From Richelia sinica FACHB-800 (GTDB taxonomy: Bacteria; Cyanobacteriota; Cyanobacteriia; Cyanobacteriales; Nostocaceae): DNA of 64,000 nt. The translations under genes were made by a program, and so were the position numbers. The notes beneath the pieces are model-generated. The model was not told the origin of the DNA and did no database searches. It was given only the letters and a program-made list of their open reading frames with translations. The stretch lies in NCBI RefSeq assembly GCF_014698825.1, contig NZ_JACJTT010000015.1, positions 1-64,000 of the forward strand, read 5' to 3'. Position 1 is the stretch's first letter. The number at the start of each line of letters is the position of its first letter. Shown here piece after piece: positions 9,263-18,760 of this stretch.

Positions 9263-10339
9263 TTAGCGGGCTTGACCATGACTAGAAGCCACTTCAATAG
9301 GCTTCATCAGATACAGTTTCAAGAACTGCCAGCCTAGAGAAACAAACAGAGGCAGCTTTTGGAAGAATTGCAGGAATTTAGGAGTACCAGAGTTAGCGAT
9401 CGCACTCAATTTTTCGTTATTCTGAATGCAGATATCTAACCGTTGATAAAATTCTGGATTCTCAACATCTAAAATCACAGGGAAAACCCGTCCTGCGGTT
9501 TCATTGGTCTTCTTAATCACATAGATGTCATACTCTCTAGCATCCAAACCAATAGAAGCATAAAAATCCTTGCGTTGGATGTCATTGAGATACATTGTGG
9601 CAAACACTGACAACAGGAAGAAGCGACTCCATAGCTTCGCTTTCCAGTCGTTCAACATTTGCGGCTGCGCTCTCATAATTGCGTCAAAGAAATCACCATG
9701 TCGGTTTTCATCCTGACACCAATTTTCAAAGAAGCGGAAAATTGGATAAATCCGGTCGTTAGGATTTTTTTCTAAATGGCGATAAATGGTGATGTAGCGC
9801 CAATAACCAATCTTTTCAGATAGATAGGTAGCGTAGAAAATGAACTTGGGTTTAAAGAAGGTGTAGTTACGGCTCTTGGTCAAGAAACCCAAATCTAAGG
9901 ACAGATTAAAGTCTGACATCGCCTTGTTTAAAAAGCCAGCATGACGTGCTTCATCCCGTGACATCAGGTTAAAGCATTCAGCCAAAACAGGACTTTTATC
10001 CTTCAAACGGCGGCCGAGTTCTTTATACAACAAAAATCCAGAAAACTCTGCTGTACAAGAACGTTCCAGAAATTCAACAAACAATCGGCGAGTTTCCCCG
10101 TCAATATGATCCCAGGATTGTTCAAACTCGGCATCCCGAACAAAGTGATGGCGGTTGTAGTCAGTGCGAAATTCTTCCAGAATCGCTCTTAACTCATCTT
10201 CATTGACCGAGATGTCCATCCGCGCCATCTCATCAAAGTCAGTTGTATAAAAACGGGGTGTTAAGAGGGTTTCCTTTGCCGGGACTTTAATCCCGGGCCG
10301 TATTTCTTCAAAGCCTGGTTTTTTTAGGGAATCTACCAT
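9263..10339 (-). CDS. acsF: Mg-protoporphyrin IX monomethyl ester (oxidative) cyclase
   Basis: AcsF (ChlE/CycI) is the aerobic diiron cyclase that forms the fifth ring of chlorophyll from Mg-protoporphyrin monomethyl ester, using O2 and reductant. The 358-residue length is standard. Diiron ligands are visible in [11 protein letters not shown] (near 93) with [11 protein letters not shown] (near 127), and in [14 protein letters not shown] (near 210). The N-terminus [20 protein letters not shown] is typical of the cyanobacterial enzyme. It ends in a clear intrinsic terminator and starts 349 bp from a divergent TM2 gene. Many filamentous cyanobacteria have more than one AcsF copy; which paralogue this is cannot be told here. 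Confidence 0.97.
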   Translation of the reverse strand: MVDSLKKPGFEEIRPGIKVPAKETLLTPRFYTTDFDEMARMDISVNEDELRAILEEFRTDYNRHHFVRDAEFEQSWDHIDGETRRLFVEFLERSCTAEFSGFLLYKELGRRLKDKSPVLAECFNLMSRDEARHAGFLNKAMSDFNLSLDLGFLTKSRNYTFFKPKFIFYATYLSEKIGYWRYITIYRHLEKNPNDRIYPIFRFFENWCQDENRHGDFFDAIMRAQPQMLNDWKAKLWSRFFLLSVFATMYLNDIQRKDFYASIGLDAREYDIYVIKKTNETAGRVFPVILDVENPEFYQRLDICIQNNEKLSAIANSGTPKFLQFFQKLPLFVSLGWQFLKLYLMKPIEVASSHGQAR

Positions 10340-10688
10340 GTTTTGATTGCTCTTTTGTTTTTTTATCTTGAGTACACCAGAGAGCCAAAGCCTATGGTCT
10401 CACAAGGTGCTAATTACATACAACCATTATAAATTTGTATAAAATTCAGTCTACCAAGGCGTGAGCCGTAAACTCACATATAAAACGTTAAGAGTTGCAA
10501 CAAAAATTTCTATTATTACTGATAAAGTTACAACTAAGGCTTAATTTTTCAGTTACAAGGCATCACAGTTAGGGTGTGACAGGCTTAACCAGAAAAAATT
10601 GATTATCTTAGAATTAATCACTACTCTAGCTACCCCTGCTGATATTCCAGAACACAGCAGCAGCGACATATTAAAGGGTTGATAAAAA
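10340..10688. other. Divergent promoter region of acsF and the TM2 gene
   Basis: This 349-bp AT-rich stretch has no supported ORF. Two small dyads are visible: GTGAG and CTCAC around a 7-base loop near 10464-10480, and TCACA with TGTGA near 10563-10580. Neither matches a regulator site I can name. An AAAGGG sequence lies just ahead of the ATG at 10689. Confidence 0.4.
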
Positions 10689-11183
10689 ATGAATTTGCAA
10701 AAGCATGAGCATAAACAGCGTCTGCTTATCTCTTATGTGTTAACGGGGGCCTTGTTTTTCGGTGCAGGAGGACTACACCGTTTATATAACGGCAAATTTG
10801 TCTCTGGGTTATTATGGCTGCTCACTGGAGGAATGTTTGGAATTGGACAATTTATCGATTTGTTTTTAATTCCCAATATGGTGGAAGATTACGAGGAGAG
10901 ATTGAGGATTAAAGCAGGTCTATCTCCCTTGGGTGTACCCTTCGACCCACCAGTTAACACCACCCAAGTATATAGTCCCATTGGCAACCAACTGGTTGTG
11001 AAATTAATTGAAGCAGCGGAAAGCAAAGGAGGAACTTTAACTGTGACTCAAGGAGTGAAGGCTACAGGAGCCAGTTTTGCAGATGTAGAAGCAGCTTTCA
11101 AGGAAATGCTGCGGTCAGGATACGTGAAAATAGACAACGACCCCATGACTGGAGCCGTTACCTACCATTTTCATGAACTGTGA
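10689..11183 (+). CDS. TM2 domain-containing membrane protein
   Basis: This is a 164-residue protein. Residues 14-60 contain two hydrophobic helices separated by GGLHRLYNGKFVSGLLW. This is the TM2 domain pattern: Gly-rich first helix, short HRFYxGK-like turn, second helix ending in a D at the FIDLFLIP edge. The remaining 100 residues are soluble. They look like a small winged-helix-type fold (LVVKLIEAAESKGG…ASFADVEAAFKEMLRSGYV), which would face the cytoplasm. Function is unknown for bacterial TM2 proteins. An AAAGGG sequence 8-13 bases before the ATG supports the start. Confidence 0.85.
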   Translation: MNLQKHEHKQRLLISYVLTGALFFGAGGLHRLYNGKFVSGLLWLLTGGMFGIGQFIDLFLIPNMVEDYEERLRIKAGLSPLGVPFDPPVNTTQVYSPIGNQLVVKLIEAAESKGGTLTVTQGVKATGASFADVEAAFKEMLRSGYVKIDNDPMTGAVTYHFHEL

Positions 11184-11215
11184 AGTCAATTGTTACTGAC
11201 AGGTAACAACTGACT
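11184..11215. repeat. Inverted repeat between convergent genes, followed by TAATTAC repeats
   Basis: The arms AGTCAATTGTTAC and GTAACAACTGACT form a 13-bp stem with one mismatch and a 6-base loop. They directly follow the TM2 gene stop. Copies of the heptamer TAATTAC follow at 11215-11232. There is no T-run, so termination is possible but not shown. The heptamer tail resembles the short tandem repeats of Nostocales intergenic regions. Confidence 0.6.
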
Positions 11216-11227
11216 AATTACTAATTA

Positions 11228-11791
11228 CTAATTTCTACCTAGCCACTTTTGACCATTTAAGCGGTAGACTAAGCGAGATACCAACAAATCAAGAGTGATT
11301 TTACGCTCATCAATCAAGAAGGATTCAAGAGTGCTAGGTTTTTTACCTTCGTTACAGGAAAACCCTTTTTTACCTTGAATGTCGGCTTCTGGAAAATATA
11401 CATTAAATTGGCGTTGCCCACTTTGCCAACTACCAATCACTTGCCAGCATTCTTCTGCGGAATCAAAGCCGACAATTGGATATTTCTGCTTGCCAAATGC
11501 CAATTGTAAATCTGACACTCCTTGTTGAGCAATTGCTTGTTGTAAAGCTGGCAAGTAATCTTGCTGCATGAACTCCTCAAATGGTTTATCTTCCACACTC
11601 GGAGCTTTTTCCTTTTTGGGAGCCTTAGCAGCAGCAGGTTTGTCTTCAGCAGAGACAGCAGCATTGGGGTTAACTGCTGGATTAGCTGTTTTAGGGTCTG
11701 GTGTGTTGGCTGTAGGGAGGTTTGAGGCTACAGGTTTGTTACGGCTAGGAGCCGCTTCTCCCGCTTGATTTTGATTGGTTTCTTCTGCCAT
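11228..11791 (-). CDS. DUF2996 family protein
   Basis: This is a 187-residue protein. The first 75 residues are a disordered Ala/Pro/Lys-rich tail. The folded part, from about residue 70 (VEDKPFEEFMQQDYLPAL), matches the cyanobacterial and plastid family I know as DUF2996. Its conserved features are QGVSDLQLAFGKQKYPIVGF, CWQVIGSW and the C-terminal SFLIDERKITLDLLVSRL. No signal peptide or membrane segment is visible. The function of the family is not known to me. It is convergent with the TM2 gene across the inverted repeat. Confidence 0.83.
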   Translation of the reverse strand: MAEETNQNQAGEAAPSRNKPVASNLPTANTPDPKTANPAVNPNAAVSAEDKPAAAKAPKKEKAPSVEDKPFEEFMQQDYLPALQQAIAQQGVSDLQLAFGKQKYPIVGFDSAEECWQVIGSWQSGQRQFNVYFPEADIQGKKGFSCNEGKKPSTLESFLIDERKITLDLLVSRLVYRLNGQKWLGRN

Positions 11792-12019
11792 TGCTCAGGT
11801 CAATCCTTTATTTAGCTTGCAGAGCGATCGCCTTATTGAGGATAATTGACTTAACCAAGTACCCTGTGGCGCTATACTCCACGCAGTCGCTCACCTTGAG
11901 TTAGTAAGTTAATTTCATTTTGACATACCAGAGCATAGCGATAGCTATTGAAAATATATACTCAATAGTTGTTTTGATTATATTTATTTTTCTCGATGAT
12001 GACGATTTAATCACAACAT

Positions 12020-12394
12020 ATGAATATCCGCATCGTTGCCGAACAACTGCAAATTGAATTTACATTTACAGAACAACTTTTAGCTGTTCGGTTTCAAAAA
12101 ATTTGGCAAATTCCTTTAGCGAATATCACTCAAGTAACCACAGAACTACCACCTAATACTTGGAAAGAAATACGCGCTCCTGGTAGTTTTGTTCCTGGGT
12201 TAATTAAAGCTGGAACCTATTACAATGATAGGGGTAAAGAGTTTTGGTATGTCACCAGAAAAAATAACTTTGGTCAGGTTTTAACAATTGAATTAACAAA
12301 TGAAAACTATCGAAGAATTGTTTTTAATAATATAGATATAGCCACTGTTAATGAAGTGAGCGCAATAATCAATCAAAAAACTCAGATGGAGTAA
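12020..12394 (+). CDS. Conserved hypothetical protein, possibly PH-like fold
   Basis: This 124-residue protein is rich in beta strands, with the pattern LQIEFTFTEQLLAVRF…IPLANITQVTTELP. A central GxxxPGLIKAGTYYNDRGKEFWYV follows, and the protein ends in a helix. The layout and the IPLxxIxxV element resemble bacterial PH-like domains, but I cannot assign a family firmly. It has no signal peptide or membrane helix. It stands alone on the plus strand and is convergent with the ThiS-like gene. Confidence 0.72.
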   Translation: MNIRIVAEQLQIEFTFTEQLLAVRFQKIWQIPLANITQVTTELPPNTWKEIRAPGSFVPGLIKAGTYYNDRGKEFWYVTRKNNFGQVLTIELTNENYRRIVFNNIDIATVNEVSAIINQKTQME

Positions 12395-12405
12395 GCAATA
12401 TCTAG

Positions 12406-12442
12406 TCATAAAAATTTTCTCCCCACTGATTAGGGGGAGAAA
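12406..12442 (-). terminator. Intrinsic terminator of the thrC operon
   Basis: A 9-bp perfect stem, TTTCTCCCC (12416-12424) with GGGGAGAAA (12434-12442), has a 9-base loop. On the minus strand it is followed by ATTTTT. It lies 38 bp past the stop of the sulfur-carrier gene. The plus-strand side lacks a T-run, so it should act mainly on the minus strand. Confidence 0.75.
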
Positions 12443-12480
12443 CCAAAGAACTTTCCTGCTGATATCTTCGATGTATTTTC

Positions 12481-12756
12481 TCAACCACCAGCTACAGCAG
12501 GAACAATGCTGACTTCATCACCATCTTTCAACGGTGTGGCTGTACCATCTAAAAAGCGGATATCTTCGCTATTAACGTACAAATTCAAAAACCGTCTGGG
12601 CTTACCTTCTTCATCACAGATTCGTGATTTAATCCCAGGACAGACTTGCTCTAGAGAATCAAATAATTCAGCAACGGTACTACCAACACATTGTAAGGTA
12701 GCTTGGTTATTAGTAAATTTTTGCAGAGCAGTGGGAACTAAAACTGTTACAGCCAT
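12481..12756 (-). CDS. ThiS/MoaD-family sulfur carrier protein
   Basis: This 91-residue protein has the ubiquitin-like beta-grasp pattern of MoaD/Thi[14 protein letters not shown] at the start, [32 protein letters not shown], and an end in Gly-Gly. The Gly-Gly tail is the site that is adenylated and thiocarboxylated in this family. It lies 154 bp downstream of threonine synthase on the same strand and shares its terminator. Such carriers deliver sulfur to PLP enzymes (CysO type) or to methionine synthesis, as well as to molybdopterin or thiazole. The thrC context hints at an amino-acid role, but its partner is unknown. Confidence 0.88.
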   Translation of the reverse strand: MAVTVLVPTALQKFTNNQATLQCVGSTVAELFDSLEQVCPGIKSRICDEEGKPRRFLNLYVNSEDIRFLDGTATPLKDGDEVSIVPAVAGG

Positions 12757-12910
12757 CTTTAATGATTAATTTCCAATTCAGTGGTCGGTTGTCATTAGCT
12801 AGTTGTCCCCGATGAGTTGTCAGAATCAGGTCAGCAGGAATGAAGATTTTCTGCTCATTTCCCTGCTGTTTACCCCCTTTTACTTGTCACCAAGAACAAA
12901 TTAGTAATAA

Positions 12911-14236
12911 CTAAACAAGAACTTGCTGCCATTCGAGGCGGTCAAGTGTACGGGATCTTTCTAAAGCCCGTTCAAAACTATCTAGTTTGGCATCAATGGT
13001 CAAAGGTTCGCCAACGTAGCCTTGAACTGCTTCTTGGGTTTTTAAACCATTGCCAGTGATATAAACCACTGTAGTTTCATCTGGATCAATTTTGCCAGCT
13101 TCTACCAATTTTTTCAGCACAGCGATAGTTGTACCACCTGCTGTTTCGGTAAAGATACCTTCAGTTTCTGCTAAGAGTTTGATGCCTTCGATAATTTCTG
13201 CATCAGTGACTGATTCAATATTACCGCCAGTTTTTTGGGCTATTTCTACTGCATAAACCCCATCTGCTGGATTACCAATAGCAATGGATTTAGCAATTGT
13301 ATTGGGTTTAACTGGTTTAATAAAGTCACGACCTTCTTTGAAAGCCTCAGCAATGGGAGAGCAACCTTCAGCTTGAGCACCGCTGAAACGGACTTTTTTC
13401 CCTTCTACCAAACCAACTTCTACAAATTCTTGGAAACCTTTATATATTTTGGTGAAGAGGGAGCCGGAAGCTAAAGGTGCAACTACGTGGTCTGGCAATT
13501 GCCAACCTAATTGTTCTGCCACTTCAAAACCGAGGGTTTTAGAACCTTCAGAGTAGTAGGGACGCAAGTTAATATTGACAAATCCCCAACCATGGGTGTT
13601 AGCTACTTCTGAACAGAGGCGATTGACTTGATCATAGTTGCCTTTAACTGCCATTAAAGTTGGGCTGTAGATAAGACTACCCAAAACTTTACCGGCTTCT
13701 AAATCTGCGGGGATGAAGACACAGCAATCTAAGCCAGCATGAGCAGCGATGGCTGCTGTAGAATTAGCTAAGTTGCCGGTGCTAGCACAGGAAACTGTGG
13801 TGAAGCCTAATTCTCTAGCTCTACTCAGGGCCACAGACACCACCCGATCCTTGAAGCTGAGGGTGGGCATGTTGACGGCATCATTTTTAATATATAGCTT
13901 GTTTAAACCCAGGCGACGGGCAAGACGATGGGAACGTACCAGGGGAGTCATACCAGTTCCTACGTCGATCACATCATCAGTGGCTACAGGCAAAAAGTGA
14001 CGGTAACGCCAAATAGAATTTGGCCCAGCTTGAATAGTTTCTCGGCTGACTAAGCTACGTACAGCATTGTAATCGTACTTAACCTCCAGCGGGCCAAAGC
14101 ATAATTCACAAACGTGACTAGCTTGGAGTTCATATTCTGCGCCACATTCTTTACATTTAAGGGCAGTGAAAGTGGCATTGCCTGCTTGCTTGAGGTTTGC
14201 GATCGCTTGGTTTGCTGTAGGTATTGCCTGAGTCAT
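12911..14236 (-). CDS. thrC: Threonine synthase
   Basis: Threonine synthase converts O-phosphohomoserine to threonine with PLP. The N-terminal zinc-ribbon-like pattern CKECGAEYELQASHVCELC lies near residues 23-41 of the chosen start. The PLP lysine is in PTLSFKDR, and the phosphate loop in ASTGNLANSTAA. The open frame extends to 14353, but the first 39 codons of that version read as non-coding upstream sequence. The ATG at 14236 (MTQAIPTANQAI…) gives about 441 residues, the normal length. A GGGAAGG stretch precedes it at modest distance. The gene is followed by the ThiS-like carrier and their common terminator. Confidence 0.94.
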   Translation of the reverse strand: MTQAIPTANQAIANLKQAGNATFTALKCKECGAEYELQASHVCELCFGPLEVKYDYNAVRSLVSRETIQAGPNSIWRYRHFLPVATDDVIDVGTGMTPLVRSHRLARRLGLNKLYIKNDAVNMPTLSFKDRVVSVALSRARELGFTTVSCASTGNLANSTAAIAAHAGLDCCVFIPADLEAGKVLGSLIYSPTLMAVKGNYDQVNRLCSEVANTHGWGFVNINLRPYYSEGSKTLGFEVAEQLGWQLPDHVVAPLASGSLFTKIYKGFQEFVEVGLVEGKKVRFSGAQAEGCSPIAEAFKEGRDFIKPVKPNTIAKSIAIGNPADGVYAVEIAQKTGGNIESVTDAEIIEGIKLLAETEGIFTETAGGTTIAVLKKLVEAGKIDPDETTVVYITGNGLKTQEAVQGYVGEPLTIDAKLDSFERALERSRTLDRLEWQQVLV

Positions 14237-14353
14237 AGAACTAGCCTTCCCTGGATGTCTGTGTGTTTGTCCGTCAACTTTTGCCTGATAGTAACACGAG
14301 CAAAAATACTCGTCAAACATACCCGACAAAAAAAGTCGGATATTTAAAGGCAA

Positions 14354-14398
14354 TATAGCAGGTGACAGTGCTAAAAGCCTTTGCTTGTCTAGCTTTTA
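14354..14398 (+). repeat. TATAGCAGGTGACAG repeat, one heptamer plus hairpin module
   Basis: TATAGCA is followed by one heptamer GGTGACA and then GTGCTAAAAGCC…TTGTCTAGCTTTTA. The last part forms a stem TAAAAGC / GCTTTTA. The same module, with six heptamers instead of one, is at 34510-34590. It lies about 120 bp upstream of the thrC start. Confidence 0.75.
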
Positions 14399-15429
14399 AC
14401 TTCAGTTCCGGATCAGATGAAACTCTTATTCTTCCGTAGACTAGAAAGCTTGTTCTTTTGTTGAGTAACTTCAAAACACCTTTAACCCAAACTTAGGTTA
14501 ATCTTGAAGTTGTGTATTAACACAGTTTTACGAGTTGTTAAAAATAATTATATATATTAATCGAATCTAACTGGTTTAAACACAAAATTGAACAGGTCTA
14601 TACAATCTATAAGTATTATTACTTGCGCGTAGACAAATAAAACTTTTAATACTTGAACTTACTTAAATAAATATACGTAGAAAATAATTTAGTGTAAACT
14701 TTTTTAATACTTTGATTGATACCACTTTTAATACTGTCATTTATGCCTTAAGATATACAGGGAAAATACCATGTATCAAAATTAGGAGCAAGTTTAGTAG
14801 TGTTTACATACAAATATAGATAATCCTAGAACCTGTGTAATTGTATTAATACGGAAAGCTAAGACCTAAATTCAGTGTTGAAACCCAACCCTTGTCATCA
14901 CACTTCTTTGCTAGCTTCAAAGAAGAGTAGGTAAAAAACATTTCTGAGTTACATGGTTGCTGATACAAATATAAACTTATTGGTTCTGGCTTAAATATCC
15001 ACAGTCAAACTCTCAACAACATCTCAGGCAATTTGGTCATTATCTACGCTTTCCACAACTTTTCCATAATCTTTTCCTAAATTGAAAATCGAGCTAACTT
15101 ACCTATTAACTATGCATCAAACAATTTTATATCCTTACTGATTCATAGTTATTTCTTCTAGATAACCACAGTTACTAAATCTAGGTTAGATAAGCTTTAT
15201 GCAAGTCTTTATATTAATAAAGACTGAGATTTTCTCTCTCATATAAATGCGTGAATAATGGTCTTAACTAATGATTTCCAATTGTCTAGCAATTAGAGAG
15301 GATTTAGTATGAGCCAGTTAAATCTGCATATGCTTTGTTGAATTACGACTAGAGAAATAATCAGCAATTTAATTGCTGCTTTTAGTTTATTCAACAAAAA
15401 AAATAGTGTTGTGAGTGCTATAACTTCCC
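14399..15429. other. Long AT-rich intergenic region before the surface-protein cluster
   Basis: No supported ORF is visible in about 1 kb. Three near-identical direct motifs ACTTTTAATACT occur at 14642-14653, 14698-14711 (two extra T) and 14724-14735. They could be sites for a DNA-binding protein ahead of the surface-protein operon. No clear SD precedes the ATG at 15430. The rest shows nothing I can name. Confidence 0.45.
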
Positions 15430-18015
15430 ATGAAATCAAATCAAAAACCTGTGCATCGTCAAAAATCCCGTGTTTTGCGGACTTTATTAGCAACAGCATT
15501 TTTAACTAATGGCATATTTCAATTTATTGCTCCCGTCTTAGCAGAAGGAACTGCCGCAGGAACATCCATTAGTAACCAGGCGACTGCTACTTATGAAGAT
15601 CCAAATGAAACAGGTACAACCATCAATTCAACCTCAAATACAGTTACCGTCACTGTAGCTGAAGTTGCAGGTATTACAGTTGCTGCATCTGGAGTCACAG
15701 ATAACAATGGTGGTTCTGTTGCTGTAGGTGATACCTTAACCTATACCTACACCATCACTAACATTGGTAACGACCCAACCAAATTTAGAATCCCCAATTT
15801 AGCTAAAGTAAGTGGACAAGCTACAGTTAGCGGCAACTTAGAATACAGCACAGATGGTGGCACAACCTGGACCGCCATTACTGGCACAGATGTAACCACA
15901 AGTTCCATCGTCCCTGGTGGTAGTGTATTAGTGCGTGTACCAGTGACAGTAGCAAGTGGTGCTAAATCTGGTGATGTGATTAAAGTCACCCTTGGTGATA
16001 CCCAATCAGAAAATGCTCAAAACGTACTGCGGAATGATAGCGGTGGTGACGTTTATACCGTAGATAACCCAGATTCAGATCCTAATGATGTGGATGGTGC
16101 ACCTGTGAACGGTGTCAGGGAAGCTAGTAATAGTCAACAAACTACCGTAGGTGCTACTCCCAAAAACTACTCTTTAGCAACATTGTTGAAGGTGAGAACT
16201 GGCTACAACAATAATTCCACCCCTAGCAATATCACAGACGACAAACTCACATACAGTTTAAGTCTGAAAGTAGAAAATAGCGATGTTACTGGACAAGGAA
16301 TTAACCCTGCGCCTTTGGCAGGTTCTACTCTGAATGTGGACAGTTCCAGTAGTACCGCTTATATCTTGGTATCCGATGCCGTTCCTAAAGATACGGAATT
16401 AGCTGCTACCCCTACACCACCCCCTGGTTGGGACGCAGTATACACGTTAGATCCAGTTACAACTGATGCTAATGCTGCACAGTGGCGGAGGTTTACCACT
16501 ACACCTCCTACTTTAGCCAATGTCACTCGTGTTGGTTTCATCAACAAACCAGCTCAAGTTTCTTCCATTGCTCCTGGTACCACCATTACAGGCTTCTCGG
16601 TTCAAGTCAAAGTTAAATCGACTGCTACTTCTCCTTTAAATGTGGCGAATATTGCCCAGGTATTTGGTCAAACTTCTGGCAATAATCTCCCTGTATACGA
16701 TGAATCCGGTGACCAAAATCCCAGTAACTACGATGGTCCAGTGGGTAATATGACACCACCTGTTGGTGCACCTGATGCCAACAGTGACGGCATCCCCGAC
16801 AGCATCCCAGATACAGCAGTTGATGATGGTTTCGTCAATAACACTGGTACTATTGCAGCGATTGATACTGAAACAGGTATTGATAACAGCAACAACAACA
16901 CTGGTACTACCGCTGGTGGTGATGCCAACGTCTTTACAGTTCAAAACGCGGCAAATTCGTCCATTCTCAATGGTCCGAAAGATGCTCCTGGGGCGACTGG
17001 ACCTGATGGCACGACAGCCACTGACTTTACTAACAAATCTTCCTTGATTCCTGCCGGAACGCTACCAGGCAGTACCATTAATCCTTCTGCGGTTGGTTTC
17101 CAAAACACCTTTAAGAATGATGGTTTAGATGCTGGTGTAGTCACCCTCACACCAACAGCACCAACTAATTTGACAGATTTACCAACAGGAACCAGGGTGA
17201 CAATTACCTATGGTAGTAATTCTGCTGTTTATACTTACGATAGCGGCACTGGTATCTTCACACTCAACACAGGATCAACTATTACCATTCCTAATGTAGC
17301 AGGTGGAGCTAGTGTTAACTATGGTGTGGAAGTAGATTTACCCACTGGTACTCAGTTATCCACAGATATCGATAAAGGCTTCCCTGTCCGAATTACAGCT
17401 GCGATCGATAATTACACAACTGATACTAATACTGATGGTATCAAAGACAGTGGTAACGATGGTACCATTGATGCCTCTAACATCACCATTGACCGGGTAT
17501 ATACAGGCTTCTTGAAACTGTTGAAATTCTCCCGGATCTTGAAAGGTTCAGGGCCAGATGTAGGTACAGGACAGGGTAATTTTGAGTCTACTCCAGCCGT
17601 TAATGGTATCGATCCTAATCCATCTGTAGCTGATGTACCAAGAGTTCCAGCACCAGGCAATATTATTGAGTATCAGATTCGCTACAAGAATATTTCCGAA
17701 GTTCAATCTGGTACAGGTAACGTGATTTTGAAGGCTGATAAGGTGGTCATTACTGAAGATGGCACACAAAGTCCTAATAACTGGGCACTAGATAATGATG
17801 TGAATGGTCAAAGTGATACTAGCAACCAGCCCACCAAAGCTGTAGATCCTCGCGGTACCATTACCTTCTTCAGCGGTAATCCCGCCAACACGAGTGTAGG
17901 TGATATTACTGGAACAACAGCAGATACTGATGTCACCAAGTATATCAATAGCTTGAACGGCACTGTTGATCCACAAGTGGAAGGCAACTTTACCTTCCAA
18001 CGGAAAGTGAACTAA
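15430..18015 (+). CDS. Secreted beta-strand repeat protein with DUF11-like domains
   Basis: This 861-residue protein begins with a Sec signal peptide (about 1-38, cleavage after PVLA). The mature part is Thr/Asn/Asp-rich and nearly free of Cys and Met, as in extracellular structural proteins. Ig-like DUF11 units are visible at about 58-195 (AVGDTLTYTYTITNIGND) and near the C-terminus, about 735-861 (PGNIIEYQIRYKNIS). Asp-rich stretches near 207-225 and 447-470 (DANSDGIPDSIPD) look like calcium-binding loops. It is the first gene of a six-gene same-strand cluster of exported proteins. No sortase, PEP-CTERM or SLH anchor is seen. A surface fibre or coat subunit is the likeliest role, by inference only. 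Confidence 0.85.
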   Translation: MKSNQKPVHRQKSRVLRTLLATAFLTNGIFQFIAPVLAEGTAAGTSISNQATATYEDPNETGTTINSTSNTVTVTVAEVAGITVAASGVTDNNGGSVAVGDTLTYTYTITNIGNDPTKFRIPNLAKVSGQATVSGNLEYSTDGGTTWTAITGTDVTTSSIVPGGSVLVRVPVTVASGAKSGDVIKVTLGDTQSENAQNVLRNDSGGDVYTVDNPDSDPNDVDGAPVNGVREASNSQQTTVGATPKNYSLATLLKVRTGYNNNSTPSNITDDKLTYSLSLKVENSDVTGQGINPAPLAGSTLNVDSSSSTAYILVSDAVPKDTELAATPTPPPGWDAVYTLDPVTTDANAAQWRRFTTTPPTLANVTRVGFINKPAQVSSIAPGTTITGFSVQVKVKSTATSPLNVANIAQVFGQTSGNNLPVYDESGDQNPSNYDGPVGNMTPPVGAPDANSDGIPDSIPDTAVDDGFVNNTGTIAAIDTETGIDNSNNNTGTTAGGDANVFTVQNAANSSILNGPKDAPGATGPDGTTATDFTNKSSLIPAGTLPGSTINPSAVGFQNTFKNDGLDAGVVTLTPTAPTNLTDLPTGTRVTITYGSNSAVYTYDSGTGIFTLNTGSTITIPNVAGGASVNYGVEVDLPTGTQLSTDIDKGFPVRITAAIDNYTTDTNTDGIKDSGNDGTIDASNITIDRVYTGFLKLLKFSRILKGSGPDVGTGQGNFESTPAVNGIDPNPSVADVPRVPAPGNIIEYQIRYKNISEVQSGTGNVILKADKVVITEDGTQSPNNWALDNDVNGQSDTSNQPTKAVDPRGTITFFSGNPANTSVGDITGTTADTDVTKYINSLNGTVDPQVEGNFTFQRKVN

Positions 18016-18094
18016 CATTTCCTACTCCCTCTCCAGCAGCTTTGGAGAGGGACAAATAATAACCATTTTGTCGAAATTTTGAGGTAATTTTCTG

Positions 18095-18667
18095 ATGGAC
18101 AGTATGAAGGCGAATGTACTCCGTAAAACTTGCAGTTATCTTTTAGTGGCAGCAATACCATTAATCAGTCAAATGCCGGGAGTAGCTGATTTATGGCAGC
18201 CTACTAGTGCTGTTGCCCAAAATGTCAATAAGAAATCTGCCCTACAGTTGCGGTTAAATGCAGAAAAACAGATAGTTGCCCAGGATCAGCAAGGCAAACA
18301 AACCAAGGTATGGCAACCCTTGAAAGGACAAGCGGTGGTACAGCCAGGAGATGTGTTGCGTTATACCTTAACTGGAGAAAATACTAGCGATCGCCCAATT
18401 AAGAATGTCACCATTAACCAACCCATTCCCCAAGGTATGGTCTATGTGATGAAGTCCATCACTGCCCCCGATGATACCAAAATTACTTATAGCGTTGATG
18501 GCGGACGTAGTTTTACGGAAAATCCCACAGTGCAAGTCAGACTGCCCAACGGCCAAGTAGAAACTCGCCCTGCACCAGCTAGTGCCTATACTCACCTACA
18601 ATTTAAGTTGCCAGAATTGGGTGCAAAAACCACATTAAAAGCAACTTATAAAACTCAAGTACGTTAA
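18095..18667 (+). CDS. Small exported single-DUF11-domain protein
   Basis: The 190-residue protein has a signal peptide (about 1-42, ending TSAVAQ) and one DUF11-like Ig domain. That domain is marked by PGDVLRYTLTGENTSDRPIKNVTINQPIPQGMVYV, followed by TYSVDGGRSF and a closing strand LKATYKTQVR. An in-frame ATG three codons later is an alternative start. It lies 79 bp after the large DUF11 gene and 93 bp before the next. Its small size suggests a minor or capping subunit, or a chaperone, of the same structure. This role is inferred. Confidence 0.82.
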   Translation: MDSMKANVLRKTCSYLLVAAIPLISQMPGVADLWQPTSAVAQNVNKKSALQLRLNAEKQIVAQDQQGKQTKVWQPLKGQAVVQPGDVLRYTLTGENTSDRPIKNVTINQPIPQGMVYVMKSITAPDDTKITYSVDGGRSFTENPTVQVRLPNGQVETRPAPASAYTHLQFKLPELGAKTTLKATYKTQVR

Positions 18668-18760
18668 ATTTGCCAGTAATTAAATGCTGTGTACTGAGTA
18701 AGTGCTGGTAAACTATTACCCATTGATTTTGCAGTATAAAACCTCAATTATACTAGTATC

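Noticed and set aside
9094-9285. 63-codon plus-strand frame after the alpha-mannosidase
   Set aside because: It runs through low-complexity pyrimidine-rich repeat, the acsF terminator and the acsF 3' end; not a gene.
14237-14353. N-terminal extension of threonine synthase (39 residues)
   Set aside because: The extra residues have no family match and read like non-coding sequence; the internal ATG gives the usual length.
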